The notes under the pieces are model-generated. The model ran no database searches. It was not told the origin of the DNA and saw nothing but the letters and a program-made list of their open reading frames with translations. From NCBI GenBank assembly GCA_963811225.1, contig CAWEQO010000003.1, positions 1 through 64,000 on the forward strand: DNA of 64,000 nt. The letters run 5' to 3'. Origin of the DNA: CAWEQO01 sp963811225. GTDB taxonomy: Bacteria; Chloroflexota; Anaerolineae; Anaerolineales; Anaerolineaceae. This document shows, piece after piece, positions 8,201-17,448 of the stretch (positions within the stretch are counted from its first letter, which is position 1; the number at the start of each line of letters is the position of its first letter). The position numbers and the translations under genes are program-made.

Positions 8201-8989
8201 ATGCAATTATCACCCACTCGATTTATCGCAAGCCTGTTGAAAATCGTGCGGCGCAAACCGAACATCCCGCCCGGCCTGCAGGACAATCCGCTGCTCGAAA
8301 CTGTGCTCAAGCGGCGCAGCGTGCGCAAGTTCACCGATGTGCCCATCCCGCAAGACGCCTGGCAGGCCATCCTGGAGGCGGCGCGCGTGGCCCCCTCGAC
8401 CGTCAACCTGCAGACCTGGTCGTTTGCGGCCTTCGACGCCGGGGAGTGGGCCCAGACCTTCGACCGGCCGATCCCATTCAAGGCGCAGCGGGCGGTGATC
8501 GTGATGGGCGACGTGCACCGGGTTAAGCAAGTGCTCAACCCCTTCCCCGACAGCCCGATCATGGAATACACCGTGGCGGTGATGAATGCTTCGCTGGCCG
8601 CCATGAATATGAACGTGGCCGCCGAGGCGCTGGGCATCTCCTCGGTCATGCTGTCCGAGACCGGACGCACCGGGCTGCTGGACGCCGGCTACCTGAAGGA
8701 TGCGCTCGGCCTGCCGGAGGGCGTCTTCCCGCTGATGACCATCGTGTTCGGCTACGCTCAGGCGGGCCACCCGCCCATGCCGCCGCGTCTGCCGCTCGAC
8801 CAGGTGGTCTTCACCGGGCGCTACCCGGAGCCGGACCTGCCCGAGCTGCAAGACTGGCTGGCGCAAATGGCGGCCGGATACAAGGTCAGCCACCTGGACT
8901 CGTCGTTCGAGAAGCAGCTGGGGGTGTACCACCGCAAGATCGATCAAGCCGAGGCGGATTTGCGGGCGATGGTGTTTGGGGAAGAGTAG
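8201..8989 (+). CDS. Nitroreductase family protein
   Basis: A 262-residue FMN-dependent oxidoreductase of the nitroreductase fold. The N-terminal signature (RRSVRKFTD, then APSTVNLQTWSF) supplies the phosphate- and flavin-binding residues typical of the family, and the central region (LSETGRTGLLDAGYLKDALGLPEGVFPLMTI) matches the FMN-binding loop. The start has AGAGG upstream. Substrates of this family include nitroaromatics, quinones and enones; which applies here is unknown. Its transcript ends at the convergent hairpin before the YdcF-like gene. Confidence 0.88.
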   Translation: MQLSPTRFIASLLKIVRRKPNIPPGLQDNPLLETVLKRRSVRKFTDVPIPQDAWQAILEAARVAPSTVNLQTWSFAAFDAGEWAQTFDRPIPFKAQRAVIVMGDVHRVKQVLNPFPDSPIMEYTVAVMNASLAAMNMNVAAEALGISSVMLSETGRTGLLDAGYLKDALGLPEGVFPLMTIVFGYAQAGHPPMPPRLPLDQVVFTGRYPEPDLPELQDWLAQMAAGYKVSHLDSSFEKQLGVYHRKIDQAEADLRAMVFGEE

Positions 8990-9100
8990 GGAGCAGGGGG
9001 CAGGGAATAGAGAGCAGATAACAGAGAGCGGTCAAAGCCCGCTACTCCCTCCTCCCTGCTCCCTATTCCCTACTCCCTGCTCCCTGCTCCCTGCCCCCGA
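8986..9100. terminator. Purine/pyrimidine hairpin between convergent genes
   Basis: A purine-rich stretch (GGGAGCAGG, GAATAG, AGAGCAG units) is followed by its imperfect complement (CTCCCTGCTCCCTATTCCC units), forming a long imperfect hairpin. It separates the convergent nitroreductase and YdcF-like genes. The final YdcF codons (GQGAGSRE) are read from the repeat itself. It is a member of the GAGAGCAG-type family. Confidence 0.55.
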
Positions 9101-10074
9101 TACGTGCCGAGGAAGTACACCTCCCGCAGCAAGAACTCCAAACGGGTATTGAAGCTGGTATAGCGACTGGTAGGGGTGGGCGAGGGGTAGGCGTCCAGGC
9201 CCAGGTCGCGGGCCAGGGTGACGGCGCGGCGCATGTGCAGCGGATCACTGACGATCAGCAGCCGGCCAAAACCCTCGCGCCGGGCGACGGCCTTTGCCTG
9301 CAGCAGGTTGTCGACCGTGTCGGCGGAAACGGTCTCGGTGAAGATGGCCGCGGCCGGGACGCCGCGCGCCAGGGCGTAGTTCTCGGCCGCGGTCGACTCG
9401 GCCACCTCATCGTACGCGCCGACGCCGCCGGTGAAGATCAGCGCCGGGACCTGGCCGCTGCGGTACAGGTCGATGGCGTGGATGACGCGCTGCTCGAATA
9501 CCGGCGAGGGCTGTCCGTTCCACACCGCCGCGCCCAGCACGATGGCCGCATCCGCCGGCTCTGGGTCGCTGACGGTCGAGTAGCTGTAGACACTTACGCT
9601 CAGAGCCGAGACCCAGGCCACCAGCGCGATCGCCGCCAGCGCAGGCAGGCTCCACCAGGAGAATTTACTGCGCCGGGGGTTCGATACGGCCTCAGGAGCG
9701 GGAGGGGTTCGTTTGCCCTCGCGCCCCAGCCGCCGTACAAGCAGCACAGCCGGCAGGGTGAGTGCGTCCGCCGCCAGGAAGCCGCCGATCAGCCCCGGCG
9801 CGAGGCTGCGCGCGCCGAGGAAGAGGGTGTAAAGGAAGACCTCAAAGGTGAAGATGTAGCCCGATCCGGGGCAGAAGCGGCAGTCGACCAGCGCAGCGTA
9901 GATCAGTTGGAAGAGAGGGTACAGGAACCAAACCGCCATGACCGCCAGCACGGTGCGCAGCATGGCGCGTGCCAGGGCCGGATCGCGCCGTCGCAAGCGC
10001 AGCAGCGCGACCAACCCGGCGGGTGTGGCCGCCAGGGTGCAGAAAACCAGGATATAGAGCAGCGCCGACGACAT
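9070..10074 (-). CDS. YdcF/SanA-type (DUF218) membrane protein
   Basis: A 334-residue protein with about four or five N-terminal membrane helices (to about residue 165) and a C-terminal DUF218 domain. The domain shows DAAIVLGAAVW, IFTGGVG, ESTAAENYALARGVPA and LIVSDPLHMRRA, the conserved pattern of ElyC/SanA/YdcF proteins linked to envelope integrity. The start has AAGGAG upstream. The last eight residues come from a repeat hairpin, so the native C terminus may have been overwritten. Confidence 0.85.
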   Translation of the reverse strand: MSSALLYILVFCTLAATPAGLVALLRLRRRDPALARAMLRTVLAVMAVWFLYPLFQLIYAALVDCRFCPGSGYIFTFEVFLYTLFLGARSLAPGLIGGFLAADALTLPAVLLVRRLGREGKRTPPAPEAVSNPRRSKFSWWSLPALAAIALVAWVSALSVSVYSYSTVSDPEPADAAIVLGAAVWNGQPSPVFEQRVIHAIDLYRSGQVPALIFTGGVGAYDEVAESTAAENYALARGVPAAAIFTETVSADTVDNLLQAKAVARREGFGRLLIVSDPLHMRRAVTLARDLGLDAYPSPTPTSRYTSFNTRLEFLLREVYFLGTYRGQGAGSRE

Positions 10075-10182
10075 GAGCGTCTCCTTGTTTGCGATTCGAT
10101 ACGCCCTCTGATTGTTAACAGGACGACTGAGCGCGTTTATGGAAGGGATTTACCCGGTCGAATTATCGCATAGATTTGGGGA

Positions 10183-10272
10183 AGGAGAACAGAGAGTAGG
10201 GAGCAGGGAATAGGGAGCAGGATGCTTTGAACCGCTCTCTGTTATCTGCTCTCTACTCCCTTCCCCCAAAAT
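10183..10272. repeat. GAGAGCAG-type imperfect hairpin
   Basis: Another copy of the purine-rich/pyrimidine-rich family (GAGAACAGAGAGTAGGGAGC then CTCTCTGTTATCTGCTCTC), with a short spacer. It lies between the divergent YdcF-like and AdoHcyase-like genes, just upstream of the latter, where a terminator is not required. Confidence 0.5.
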
Positions 10273-10299
10273 CCCTTACAATCCAGAGGGGAGGTGGAA

Positions 10300-11412
10300 A
10301 TGGAATCACCCTTCGAACGAGAACTGGCCTGGGCGCGGACGCAGATGGTGCGGGTGCAGCGGGCGCTGGCGGAGCTGCCGGACCTGACCGGGATGCGGCT
10401 GGCGTGCAGCCTGCACCTGGACCTGAAGATGACGCCGCTGCTGGAGGGGCTGCTGGAACGCGGCGCCCAGCTGTTCATCACCACGGCCAACCCCAGCACC
10501 GTGAGGGACGAGGTGGCGCAGCGCCTGCAGTCGGCGGGAGCGAGCGTGGACGCCTGGTTCGGAATGTCGCAGCAGGCTTATCTGGACTCGATCCAGCACG
10601 CCTTGGATTGGGGGCCTACCCACTTGTGCGAGATGGGGGCGGACCTGTCGGAAGCGCTGTATGCGCGCAGACCGGCCCAGGTGCAGGTGCGCGCCGGGCT
10701 GGAGGCCACCGGCTCGGGCATCTCGCGGCTGGTGAAGCTGCCGCTGGATTATCCGATGTTCAACTGGGACGACCTGCCGGTCAAAGAGGGCCTGCACAAC
10801 CGCTACATGGTCGGCCTGACCACCTGGCACACCTTCTTCGAGCGCACCCACCTGACCCTGCACGGCAAGAAGGCGCTCGTGGTGGGCTACGGCTCGGTCG
10901 GGCGCGGGCTGGCCTCGGTGGGGCGGGCCTACGGCGGGCAGATGCTGGTGGCCGAGCGCGACCCGGCCCGGGCCATGGAGGCGCGCTACGCCGGGTGGGA
11001 CGTGCGCTCACTGGAGGAGGCCCTGCCGGAGGCGGACGTGATTGTCACCGCCACCGGCGCGCCGAATGTCATCGACGCCAATCATCTACCCTTGCTGAAG
11101 GCGGGCGCTTTCCTGCTCAATGTGGGTCACCGCCCGGACGAGATCGACGCGCAGGCGCTGCTGTCTCACCCGCACGAGCCGGCGCTGCCGTTCGTCGAGG
11201 CGGTACATCTCGGCCCGCGCACCGTCTACCTGCTGGCGGGCGGCTCGATGGCCAACCTGACCGCCGGTTACGGCGACAGCCTGAACGCCTTCGACCTGAC
11301 CCTGGCGGTGCTGGTTTCAGGAATCGGCTACATCGCCGGGCCGGGAGAGCAGGCCGAGCCGGGCGTGCACCTGCTGCCGAAGGAGGTTTGGGAACCATAC
11401 GTGCAGGGATGA
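10300..11412 (+). CDS. S-adenosylhomocysteinase-family NAD-binding protein
   Basis: A 370-residue protein of the adenosylhomocysteinase fold. The Rossmann motif GYGSVGRG and the downstream VTATGAPNVID...LLNVGHRPDEID segment match the NAD domain. The N-terminal half (LHLDLKMTPLL, ITTANPSTVRDEV, MGADL) matches the substrate domain in degraded form. It is shorter than true AdoHcy hydrolase (about 420-430 residues) and lacks recognisable copies of several of its motifs. It may act on another purine-nucleoside thioether or be a divergent hydrolase. An upstream GTG at 10294 is in frame, but the ATG at 10300 suits the GAGG ribosome binding site better. Confidence 0.8.
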   Translation: MESPFERELAWARTQMVRVQRALAELPDLTGMRLACSLHLDLKMTPLLEGLLERGAQLFITTANPSTVRDEVAQRLQSAGASVDAWFGMSQQAYLDSIQHALDWGPTHLCEMGADLSEALYARRPAQVQVRAGLEATGSGISRLVKLPLDYPMFNWDDLPVKEGLHNRYMVGLTTWHTFFERTHLTLHGKKALVVGYGSVGRGLASVGRAYGGQMLVAERDPARAMEARYAGWDVRSLEEALPEADVIVTATGAPNVIDANHLPLLKAGAFLLNVGHRPDEIDAQALLSHPHEPALPFVEAVHLGPRTVYLLAGGSMANLTAGYGDSLNAFDLTLAVLVSGIGYIAGPGEQAEPGVHLLPKEVWEPYVQG

Positions 11413-11427
11413 TTGTCAGGCCGCCGG

Positions 11428-12069
11428 CTACTTGCGCACAACCTTCACCTGATGCATTAATCTGACTCCGAGTGGAAGCGGCTCAACACCATGATATTCG
11501 GGACCGGACTGAGAAAAATAGGAGCGAATGACTTGGCTGCCCTGGCGATCTGCAACCGCTGCAATGAGGACGAATCCCCGTTCAATATCGGTCTCGCCTT
11601 CAAGGCCGGCATACGCGCTTACGCTCCAGTTTCCATCACTTGAAACCAAAATCGGTCCCATCTGAGGATAATAGGCCGTCACACCTTCAGGAACAACGAA
11701 CAACCACAACTCGTCGTTTTTGGAGACGTGGCAACTCGAACCCTGCACGGTGATCAATCGTGGAATTTTTGCGCCTTCGATGGGCGAATTTATCTGAACC
11801 GAGGTTGGTGAAAAGGGCGGGCATGGAGAAACGAGCAAACGTCCAATGACAAAGTATCCAAGAAAGACGCCAATCAGGCCGCCAAAGATCGATAGCATCA
11901 TGCTGCTGGAAAACAACTGCGGCCTGGGTGGCACGGGAGGCGCGCCGACTGGTCGGGCATCTTTCCTTCTTTTTGCTGCTGCCCCACCTACCCATTTCAT
12001 CACCAGCGGCGAGATAACCGCGCCAAATATCCCCGTGACAATCGCTGCAACTACTTCTGGAGCCATCAT
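11428..12069 (-). CDS. Membrane protein with extracytoplasmic beta-sandwich-like domain, unknown function
   Basis: A 213-residue protein from an ATG that follows GGGAGGG. It has two hydrophobic segments, about residues 4-24 and 54-76, and a C-terminal domain of about 130 residues (INSPIEGAKIPRLITVQGSSC...ELWLFVVPEG...) that resembles an Ig-like or Gmad2-type fold in pattern. No catalytic motif is visible. The frame stays open 45 codons further upstream, but that part has no ribosome binding site and repetitive composition. It is separated by about 150 bases from argH. Confidence 0.6.
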   Translation of the reverse strand: MMAPEVVAAIVTGIFGAVISPLVMKWVGGAAAKRRKDARPVGAPPVPPRPQLFSSSMMLSIFGGLIGVFLGYFVIGRLLVSPCPPFSPTSVQINSPIEGAKIPRLITVQGSSCHVSKNDELWLFVVPEGVTAYYPQMGPILVSSDGNWSVSAYAGLEGETDIERGFVLIAAVADRQGSQVIRSYFSQSGPEYHGVEPLPLGVRLMHQVKVVRK

Positions 12070-12226
12070 CCCCTCCCAAACTACCTGACTGCCTGACTGC
12101 TTGGACAAGCGCCTGATACCTTGTGGGCGACCGGGTTTGATTAACCAGTAAGGACCGCTGCAAATGTTCGGTTGAATTGTCGCCATTTCTTTCCCTAAGA
12201 CCATTATAAGATTTTTGGGCGATGAT

Positions 12227-13612
12227 TCAATATGGTGTTTGGGATTGGTCTTCGATCAACATTTTGGCTTGCTCGAGTTGTTGTTTCACCGCCTCAGGCG
12301 CTGTGCCGCCAATCGCTTTGCGGCGCTTGACCGACTCGAGCGGGTCGAACAGGGTATACACGCTCTCGTCGAACGGGCCGAGACGCTGCCAAACGTCGAG
12401 CGGGATCTGCTCCAGGCCGATGCTGCGCTCGGCGGCGAAGCGCACCGCCTGTCCCAGGACGGCATGCGCCTCACGGAAGGGCATGCCCCGGCGCACCAGC
12501 TCATCCGCCAGGTCGGTTGCCAGCATCGAGGCGTCGATGGCGGCGAGCATCCTCTCTTTGTGCACGCTCATGCTCGCCAGCGCGCCGGCCAGCACCGGCA
12601 GCGCCGCCAGCAGGGCGCCGGTCGCCTGGAAGACCGGCTGCTTGTCCTCTTGCAGGTCTTTGTCGTAGCTGGATGGCAGGCCCTTGAGCGTCGCCAGCAG
12701 CCCGGTCAGCAGCCCGATCAATGTCCCGGCCTTGCCGCGCGCCAGCTCGAACAGGTCGGGGTTCTTCTTCTGCGGCATCAGGCTCGATCCGGTCGAGAAC
12801 GCATCGGACAGGGTGAAGAAGCCGAACTCGGCGGTGGTGAACAGGCCGACCGCCTCGGCCAGCTTGCTGAGGTGCACGCCGGTCATGGCCGCGCAGAACA
12901 GGTACTCTGCCGCGAAATCTCGATCCGAGACCGCGTCCAGGCTGTTGGCCGCGGGGGCGTCGAAGCCCAGCGCAGATGCCAGGGCCGCCCGGTCGATATT
13001 GAAGGGCGTCCCCGCCAGCGCCCCGCAGCCCAACGGGCAGACCGCCACCCGCCGGCGCAGGTCGGCCAGGCGCTGGCGGTCGCGCTGCAAGGGCCAGAAG
13101 AAGCTCAGCAGCCAGTGCGCCAGCGTGATGGGCTGGGCGCGCTGCAAGTGGGTGTAGCCCGGCATGAGCGTGACCAGGTGCTGCTCGGCCAGCGCCGCCA
13201 GCGTGGACTGCAGACCGCGCAGGGCTTCGTCCAGCTGCGGCATGGTTTGCAGCAGCCACAGGCGGAAGTCCGTGGCGACCTGGTCGTTGCGGCTGCGCCC
13301 GGTGTGCAGCTTCCCGGCCACAGCGCCGGTCAGCTCCCCCAGGCGGCGCTCCACCGCCGTGTGGATGTCCTCATCGGACTCGGCGAAGGCGAACGCGCCG
13401 CCGGCGAATTCCTCCGCAATGGCGTTGAGCCCAGCTGCGATGGCGGTGCGTTCGTCATCGCTGAGGATCCCGGCCTCGTGCAGCGCCCCGGCCCAGGCGA
13501 GGCTGCCCTGCACGTCCTGCGCCGCCAGGCGCTGATCGAAGGGCAGCGAGGTGTTAAGCTCCCAGGCTTGCGGGTCAAGTTTGCTGGTGAAGCGTCCGCC
13601 CCAGAGGGTCAT
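12227..13612 (-). CDS. argH: Argininosuccinate lyase
   Basis: Last enzyme of arginine synthesis: splits argininosuccinate into arginine and fumarate. The 461-residue protein has HTGRSRNDQ at 103-111, the catalytic Thr-His at 154-155 and the fumarase-superfamily signature GSSLMPQKKNPD at 275-286. An AAAGGAG ribosome binding site precedes the start. It follows argG on the same strand with a hairpin in the gap, and both are presumably driven from the promoter at about 15.2 kb. Confidence 0.97.
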   Translation of the reverse strand: MTLWGGRFTSKLDPQAWELNTSLPFDQRLAAQDVQGSLAWAGALHEAGILSDDERTAIAAGLNAIAEEFAGGAFAFAESDEDIHTAVERRLGELTGAVAGKLHTGRSRNDQVATDFRLWLLQTMPQLDEALRGLQSTLAALAEQHLVTLMPGYTHLQRAQPITLAHWLLSFFWPLQRDRQRLADLRRRVAVCPLGCGALAGTPFNIDRAALASALGFDAPAANSLDAVSDRDFAAEYLFCAAMTGVHLSKLAEAVGLFTTAEFGFFTLSDAFSTGSSLMPQKKNPDLFELARGKAGTLIGLLTGLLATLKGLPSSYDKDLQEDKQPVFQATGALLAALPVLAGALASMSVHKERMLAAIDASMLATDLADELVRRGMPFREAHAVLGQAVRFAAERSIGLEQIPLDVWQRLGPFDESVYTLFDPLESVKRRKAIGGTAPEAVKQQLEQAKMLIEDQSQTPY

Positions 13613-13637
13613 GCAGGCTCCTTTTGTAAAGTTTGAG

Positions 13638-13704
13638 ACGCAAAGGCGCGAAGAAGTTGATCAAGAAGGTCTTTTCGTTCCTTTGTGCCTTCGCGCCTTT
13701 GCGT
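13638..13704 (-). terminator. Hairpin between argG and argH
   Basis: Perfect 16-base arms (13638-13653 and 13689-13704; ACGCAAAGGCGCGAAG and its complement) flank a 35-base loop. The arm is a relative of the AAGGCGC..AAGGCGC element found three times after deoB. It lies in the 100-base gap between argG and argH and could attenuate argH transcription or act as an RNA-processing/stability site. There is no clear T tract. Confidence 0.5.
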
Positions 13705-13714
13705 TTAACGGTTA

Positions 13715-14984
<1,270 letters not shown>

Positions 14985-15175
14985 GGTTCTCCTTTTTGAT
15001 TGAAAGCAGGGAAAATAAAAACAGCCCTCCGAGAAGGAGGGCTTTTGGGTTACCTGTGCAGGTAGTCTGGGCTTGCGCTTATCCGATCATCCAACGCTGA
15101 AAGACCCGGCCTTCTCGGTGAGAGGGTGGGTTCGGTCGTCGAACGCGGGCAGTTGCAAGGATGTCAAACATATTA
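14985..15175 (-). promoter_or_regulatory. Attenuator-type leader of the arginine operon, class unresolved
   Basis: The roughly 190-base leader holds, in transcript order, a 5-bp hairpin (15144-15130), a segment CCGAGAAGG (15118-15110), a middle region with several short stems, ACCTGCACAGGT, and then the terminator. CCGAGAAGG is perfectly complementary to the CCTTCTCGG inside the terminator, so the two structures exclude each other as in antitermination switches. I found neither the T-box element TGGNACC nor a convincing B12 box or other riboswitch core. Confidence 0.55.
15023..15043 (-). terminator. argG: Attenuator terminator in the argG leader
   Basis: On the minus strand AGCCCTCC-TTCTC-GGAGGGCT is an 8-bp perfect stem followed by GTTTTTATTTT, a typical intrinsic terminator placed only about 35 bases before the argG start. 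It would stop transcription before the coding region. Confidence 0.8.
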
Positions 15176-15182
15176 GGATGAA

Positions 15183-15210
15183 TTCTAGCACAGAAGCGGA
15201 GCGTGTCAAG
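15183..15210 (-). promoter_or_regulatory. Promoter of the arginine operon
   Basis: On the minus strand TTGACA (15210-15205) and TAGAAT (15188-15183) are separated by 16 bases, a near-consensus sigma-70-type promoter. Transcription should begin near 15176, giving the attenuator leader. Confidence 0.75.
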
Positions 15211-15216
15211 CAGAAT

Positions 15217-15341
15217 TACTGCCCAAACTTATCTGGCGGGACGACGACATTGATGGCGAATATACGCCATTGGCCGTCCACTTTCTCCAACTTGGCTTCA
15301 AGATTACCGGTGATGCCGCCTGAATAGTTAACGATTCCATC
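15217..15341 (-). pseudogene. 3' stub of a lost gene
   Basis: Directly after the stop of the QueG-like gene the same frame reads about 40 sensible codons (DGIVNYSGGITGNLEAKL, EKVDGQWRIFAINVVVPP, DKFGQ) to a TAA at 15217. The pattern KVDGQWRI...VVPP is typical of the C terminus of NTF2-like/DUF4864-type secreted proteins. No start codon or upstream part exists, so it is a remnant. The remaining bases to 15182 are arg promoter. Confidence 0.5.
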
Positions 15342-16259
15342 TCAACGCGCCAACAGCACCGGCAGGTTGCGCGGCAGGGCGGCCAGATAGTCCTGCATGT
15401 CCAGCACGTCCACCTTCTGCCGCAGGCCGTCCGGCAGTTCGTCCAGGGCGTGGCCTTTCAGCAGGAGGTCGGTTTCCTCCTCGCTGAATTCGAGGAAATC
15501 GGGCGCTCGCCGGATATATGGCTTGTCGACCGGGCAGGCCTGCTGGCAGCGCAGGCAGCCGTACAAGGTGTGGTGGGCGGTCGAGTCCAGCCAATCCGGG
15601 AAGCCCCAGCGGGCCTCGGACTCGTTGAAGTAGGTCAGGCAGCGTTCAACGTCCAGCAGAAAGCGGTCAGAGCGGATGGCCCCGGTCGGGCAGGCCTGCA
15701 TGCAGGCCTGGCAGCTGTGGCAGCGGTCCATATGCCGCACCGCATGCCACTCGCTCTCCTCAACAGGTAGATCGGACACCAGCGGGGTCAGGTTGAGGAA
15801 GCTGCCCATGCCCTCGACGTAGCAGATGTTGTTGCGCCCGTAGCGCGCTAACCCGCTGCGCACTGCCAGGCGTTTGTGCGGCAGCTGCGGTGCGCTGCGC
15901 ACATGGTAGCCGCCGGAAGCCAGAACCTTGTTCAAGTCGTCCTCAATTCGGCGGGCTTTGTATTTGTAGACGTAGGTGCCGGGGATGATCACCGGGATGC
16001 GCCTCCCCTGCCAGCCGAAGTAGATTTCGATCTCGGCCGGTCCGGGCGAGGCAATGACGATCACGGAGCGCACCTCGAAATCCACCTCCGGCGGGTCGAA
16101 GGAATAGATGTGATCGAGGATGAAGCGCTGAAAGTTTGCCAGCTGTGCGTTTGCCTTCAGGTCGGCGAAGTCGGTCCGCAGGTCGTCCAGGCGCTGCACC
16201 GGCACGGCCGCCATCCGGCTGCCGCGTTGTTCGATTTCATGCGTTAGGGATGCAAGCAT
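15342..16259 (-). CDS. QueG-like 4Fe-4S ferredoxin protein
   Basis: A 305-residue protein with two cysteine clusters, CHSCQACMQACP (about 175-186) and CLRCQQACP (about 235-243), which would bind two [4Fe-4S] clusters as in epoxyqueuosine reductase. The N-terminal part (FEVRSVIVIASPGPAEIEIYFGW) resembles the QueG/DUF1730 region but lacks obvious cobalamin-site residues, so a true role in queuosine synthesis is uncertain. An AAAGAGGT site precedes the start. The next gene on the strand, an LLM oxidoreductase, ends 48 bases upstream, so the two may form a redox operon. Confidence 0.75.
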   Translation of the reverse strand: MLASLTHEIEQRGSRMAAVPVQRLDDLRTDFADLKANAQLANFQRFILDHIYSFDPPEVDFEVRSVIVIASPGPAEIEIYFGWQGRRIPVIIPGTYVYKYKARRIEDDLNKVLASGGYHVRSAPQLPHKRLAVRSGLARYGRNNICYVEGMGSFLNLTPLVSDLPVEESEWHAVRHMDRCHSCQACMQACPTGAIRSDRFLLDVERCLTYFNESEARWGFPDWLDSTAHHTLYGCLRCQQACPVDKPYIRRAPDFLEFSEEETDLLLKGHALDELPDGLRQKVDVLDMQDYLAALPRNLPVLLAR

Positions 16260-16307
16260 AATGGGTACCTCTTTCCCAACGGAGAGGGAATGGGTAAACT
16301 CTCTGGG

Positions 16308-17279
16308 TCACAGGACCGGCATCAAGTACCGGATGTACTCGTCCAGGCAGGCGGGGTCGCCGTTCAACGGCTGGAGCACGATCGAATCGACGCCGGTCTC
16401 CACCAGGCGGCGGACGGACGCGGCTGCCTGCTCGGGAGTCCCGGCTGCGGATAGGGCATCCAACCACGCGTCCGGCAGCTGCTCTGCGGCCTCTTCCGGG
16501 GTGTGTTCCTCGAAGAAGCGGTCGTAATCCGCCTGGATCCCCAGCAAGTCCAGCACGATCCCCGGCCAGGGCAGGCGTTCCACCAGCGCTTTCCGCATGG
16601 CCCGGCGGGCGGCTTCACCTTCGGGGTGGACTTTCGCGTCCAGGTTCACCACCACACGCGGCCGGCTGCGTCCGGCCGTGTCCATGCCCTGACGGATGCT
16701 GCCCAGTGCCCAGCGCACGTAGGCAGGCGAGGACATGCTGGTCAGGATAACGCCGTCGCTGACGCGCCCGGCCAGCTGCAGGGTGCGCCGGCGTACCGCG
16801 CCGATGTAGAGCGGCGGGACTTCGTTGGGCGTCAGCTGCATCTGCACCTGATCCAGGTTCACCTGTGTGCCTTTCACAGTGACCATCTCAGCGCGCAGCA
16901 GCCTGCGCACGGCGTCCACCGTCTCTTCCACGGCTTTCAACGAAGATGGCGCGGCCGCCCCGATCTGCTTCATCCAAAAGCCAACGCCGTGACCGAAACC
17001 GGGCATGAACCGGCCTGGGAAAGCGCGTGCCAGGGTGGTGATCTCCATGGCGGCGAACACCGGGTTGTAGGCCGTGACGGGCATGAGCCCGATCCCGACC
17101 TTCAGGCGCTGCGTGGCCGCGAGCGCCACGGCAGCCGAAGTCAGCGCCCCCGGTAGGAAGCAGTCGTCCCACAGCCACAGCTCATCGAAGCCGGCGGCTT
17201 CGGCGCGCCGGGCGTAATCGGGCAGCGTTTCGGGTGGGAAGGCAGGGTGAAAGATCACCCCCAAGGCAGTGCCATTCAT
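16308..17279 (-). CDS. LLM class (F420-type) flavin-dependent oxidoreductase
   Basis: A 323-residue luciferase-like TIM-barrel enzyme. The start (LGVIFHPAFPPETLPDYARRAEAAGFDELWLWDD) and VGIGLMPVTAYNPVFAAMEITTLARAFPGRFMPGFGHG are characteristic of the F420-dependent branch related to methylene-tetrahydromethanopterin reductase. F420 rather than FMN is an inference from this resemblance. AAGGAG precedes the ATG. No cofactor-synthesis genes are in the window. Confidence 0.87.
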   Translation of the reverse strand: MNGTALGVIFHPAFPPETLPDYARRAEAAGFDELWLWDDCFLPGALTSAAVALAATQRLKVGIGLMPVTAYNPVFAAMEITTLARAFPGRFMPGFGHGVGFWMKQIGAAAPSSLKAVEETVDAVRRLLRAEMVTVKGTQVNLDQVQMQLTPNEVPPLYIGAVRRRTLQLAGRVSDGVILTSMSSPAYVRWALGSIRQGMDTAGRSRPRVVVNLDAKVHPEGEAARRAMRKALVERLPWPGIVLDLLGIQADYDRFFEEHTPEEAAEQLPDAWLDALSAAGTPEQAAASVRRLVETGVDSIVLQPLNGDPACLDEYIRYLMPVL

Positions 17280-17373
17280 AACGGCTCCTTATTTGAAGGA
17301 AAATGATGTGTGGAATGTATCGATTATACTGCGATGAGAAACGTGAGAACCTTAAGAAATGAAAAATCTGTTC

Positions 17374-17445
17374 CAGGGGCTGATTGAAAAGAAAGCAGAA
17401 ATCGTACGTGTTGTACGATTTCTGCCTTCTTTAAATCAGCCCCTG
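17374..17445 (-). terminator. Terminator hairpin of the CopB-type gene
   Basis: A 13-bp perfect inner stem (17395-17407 with 17413-17425) continues, with interruptions, to an outer CAGGGGCTGATT / AATCAGCCCCTG stem. It begins three bases after the copB stop. Confidence 0.75.
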
Positions 17446-17448
17446 TTG

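Noticed and set aside
12215..13636. Long plus-strand open frame opposite argH
   Set aside because: Mirror of the argH codon pattern; no ribosome binding site and no recognisable domains. The same applies to long frames opposite copB (18118-19764) and the glycerate kinase (48327-50093).
15061..15130. Cobalamin riboswitch or T-box in the argG leader
   Set aside because: AGCCCAGACTACCTGC resembles a B12 box only with a shift and the rest of the core is missing; TGGNACC for a T-box is absent.
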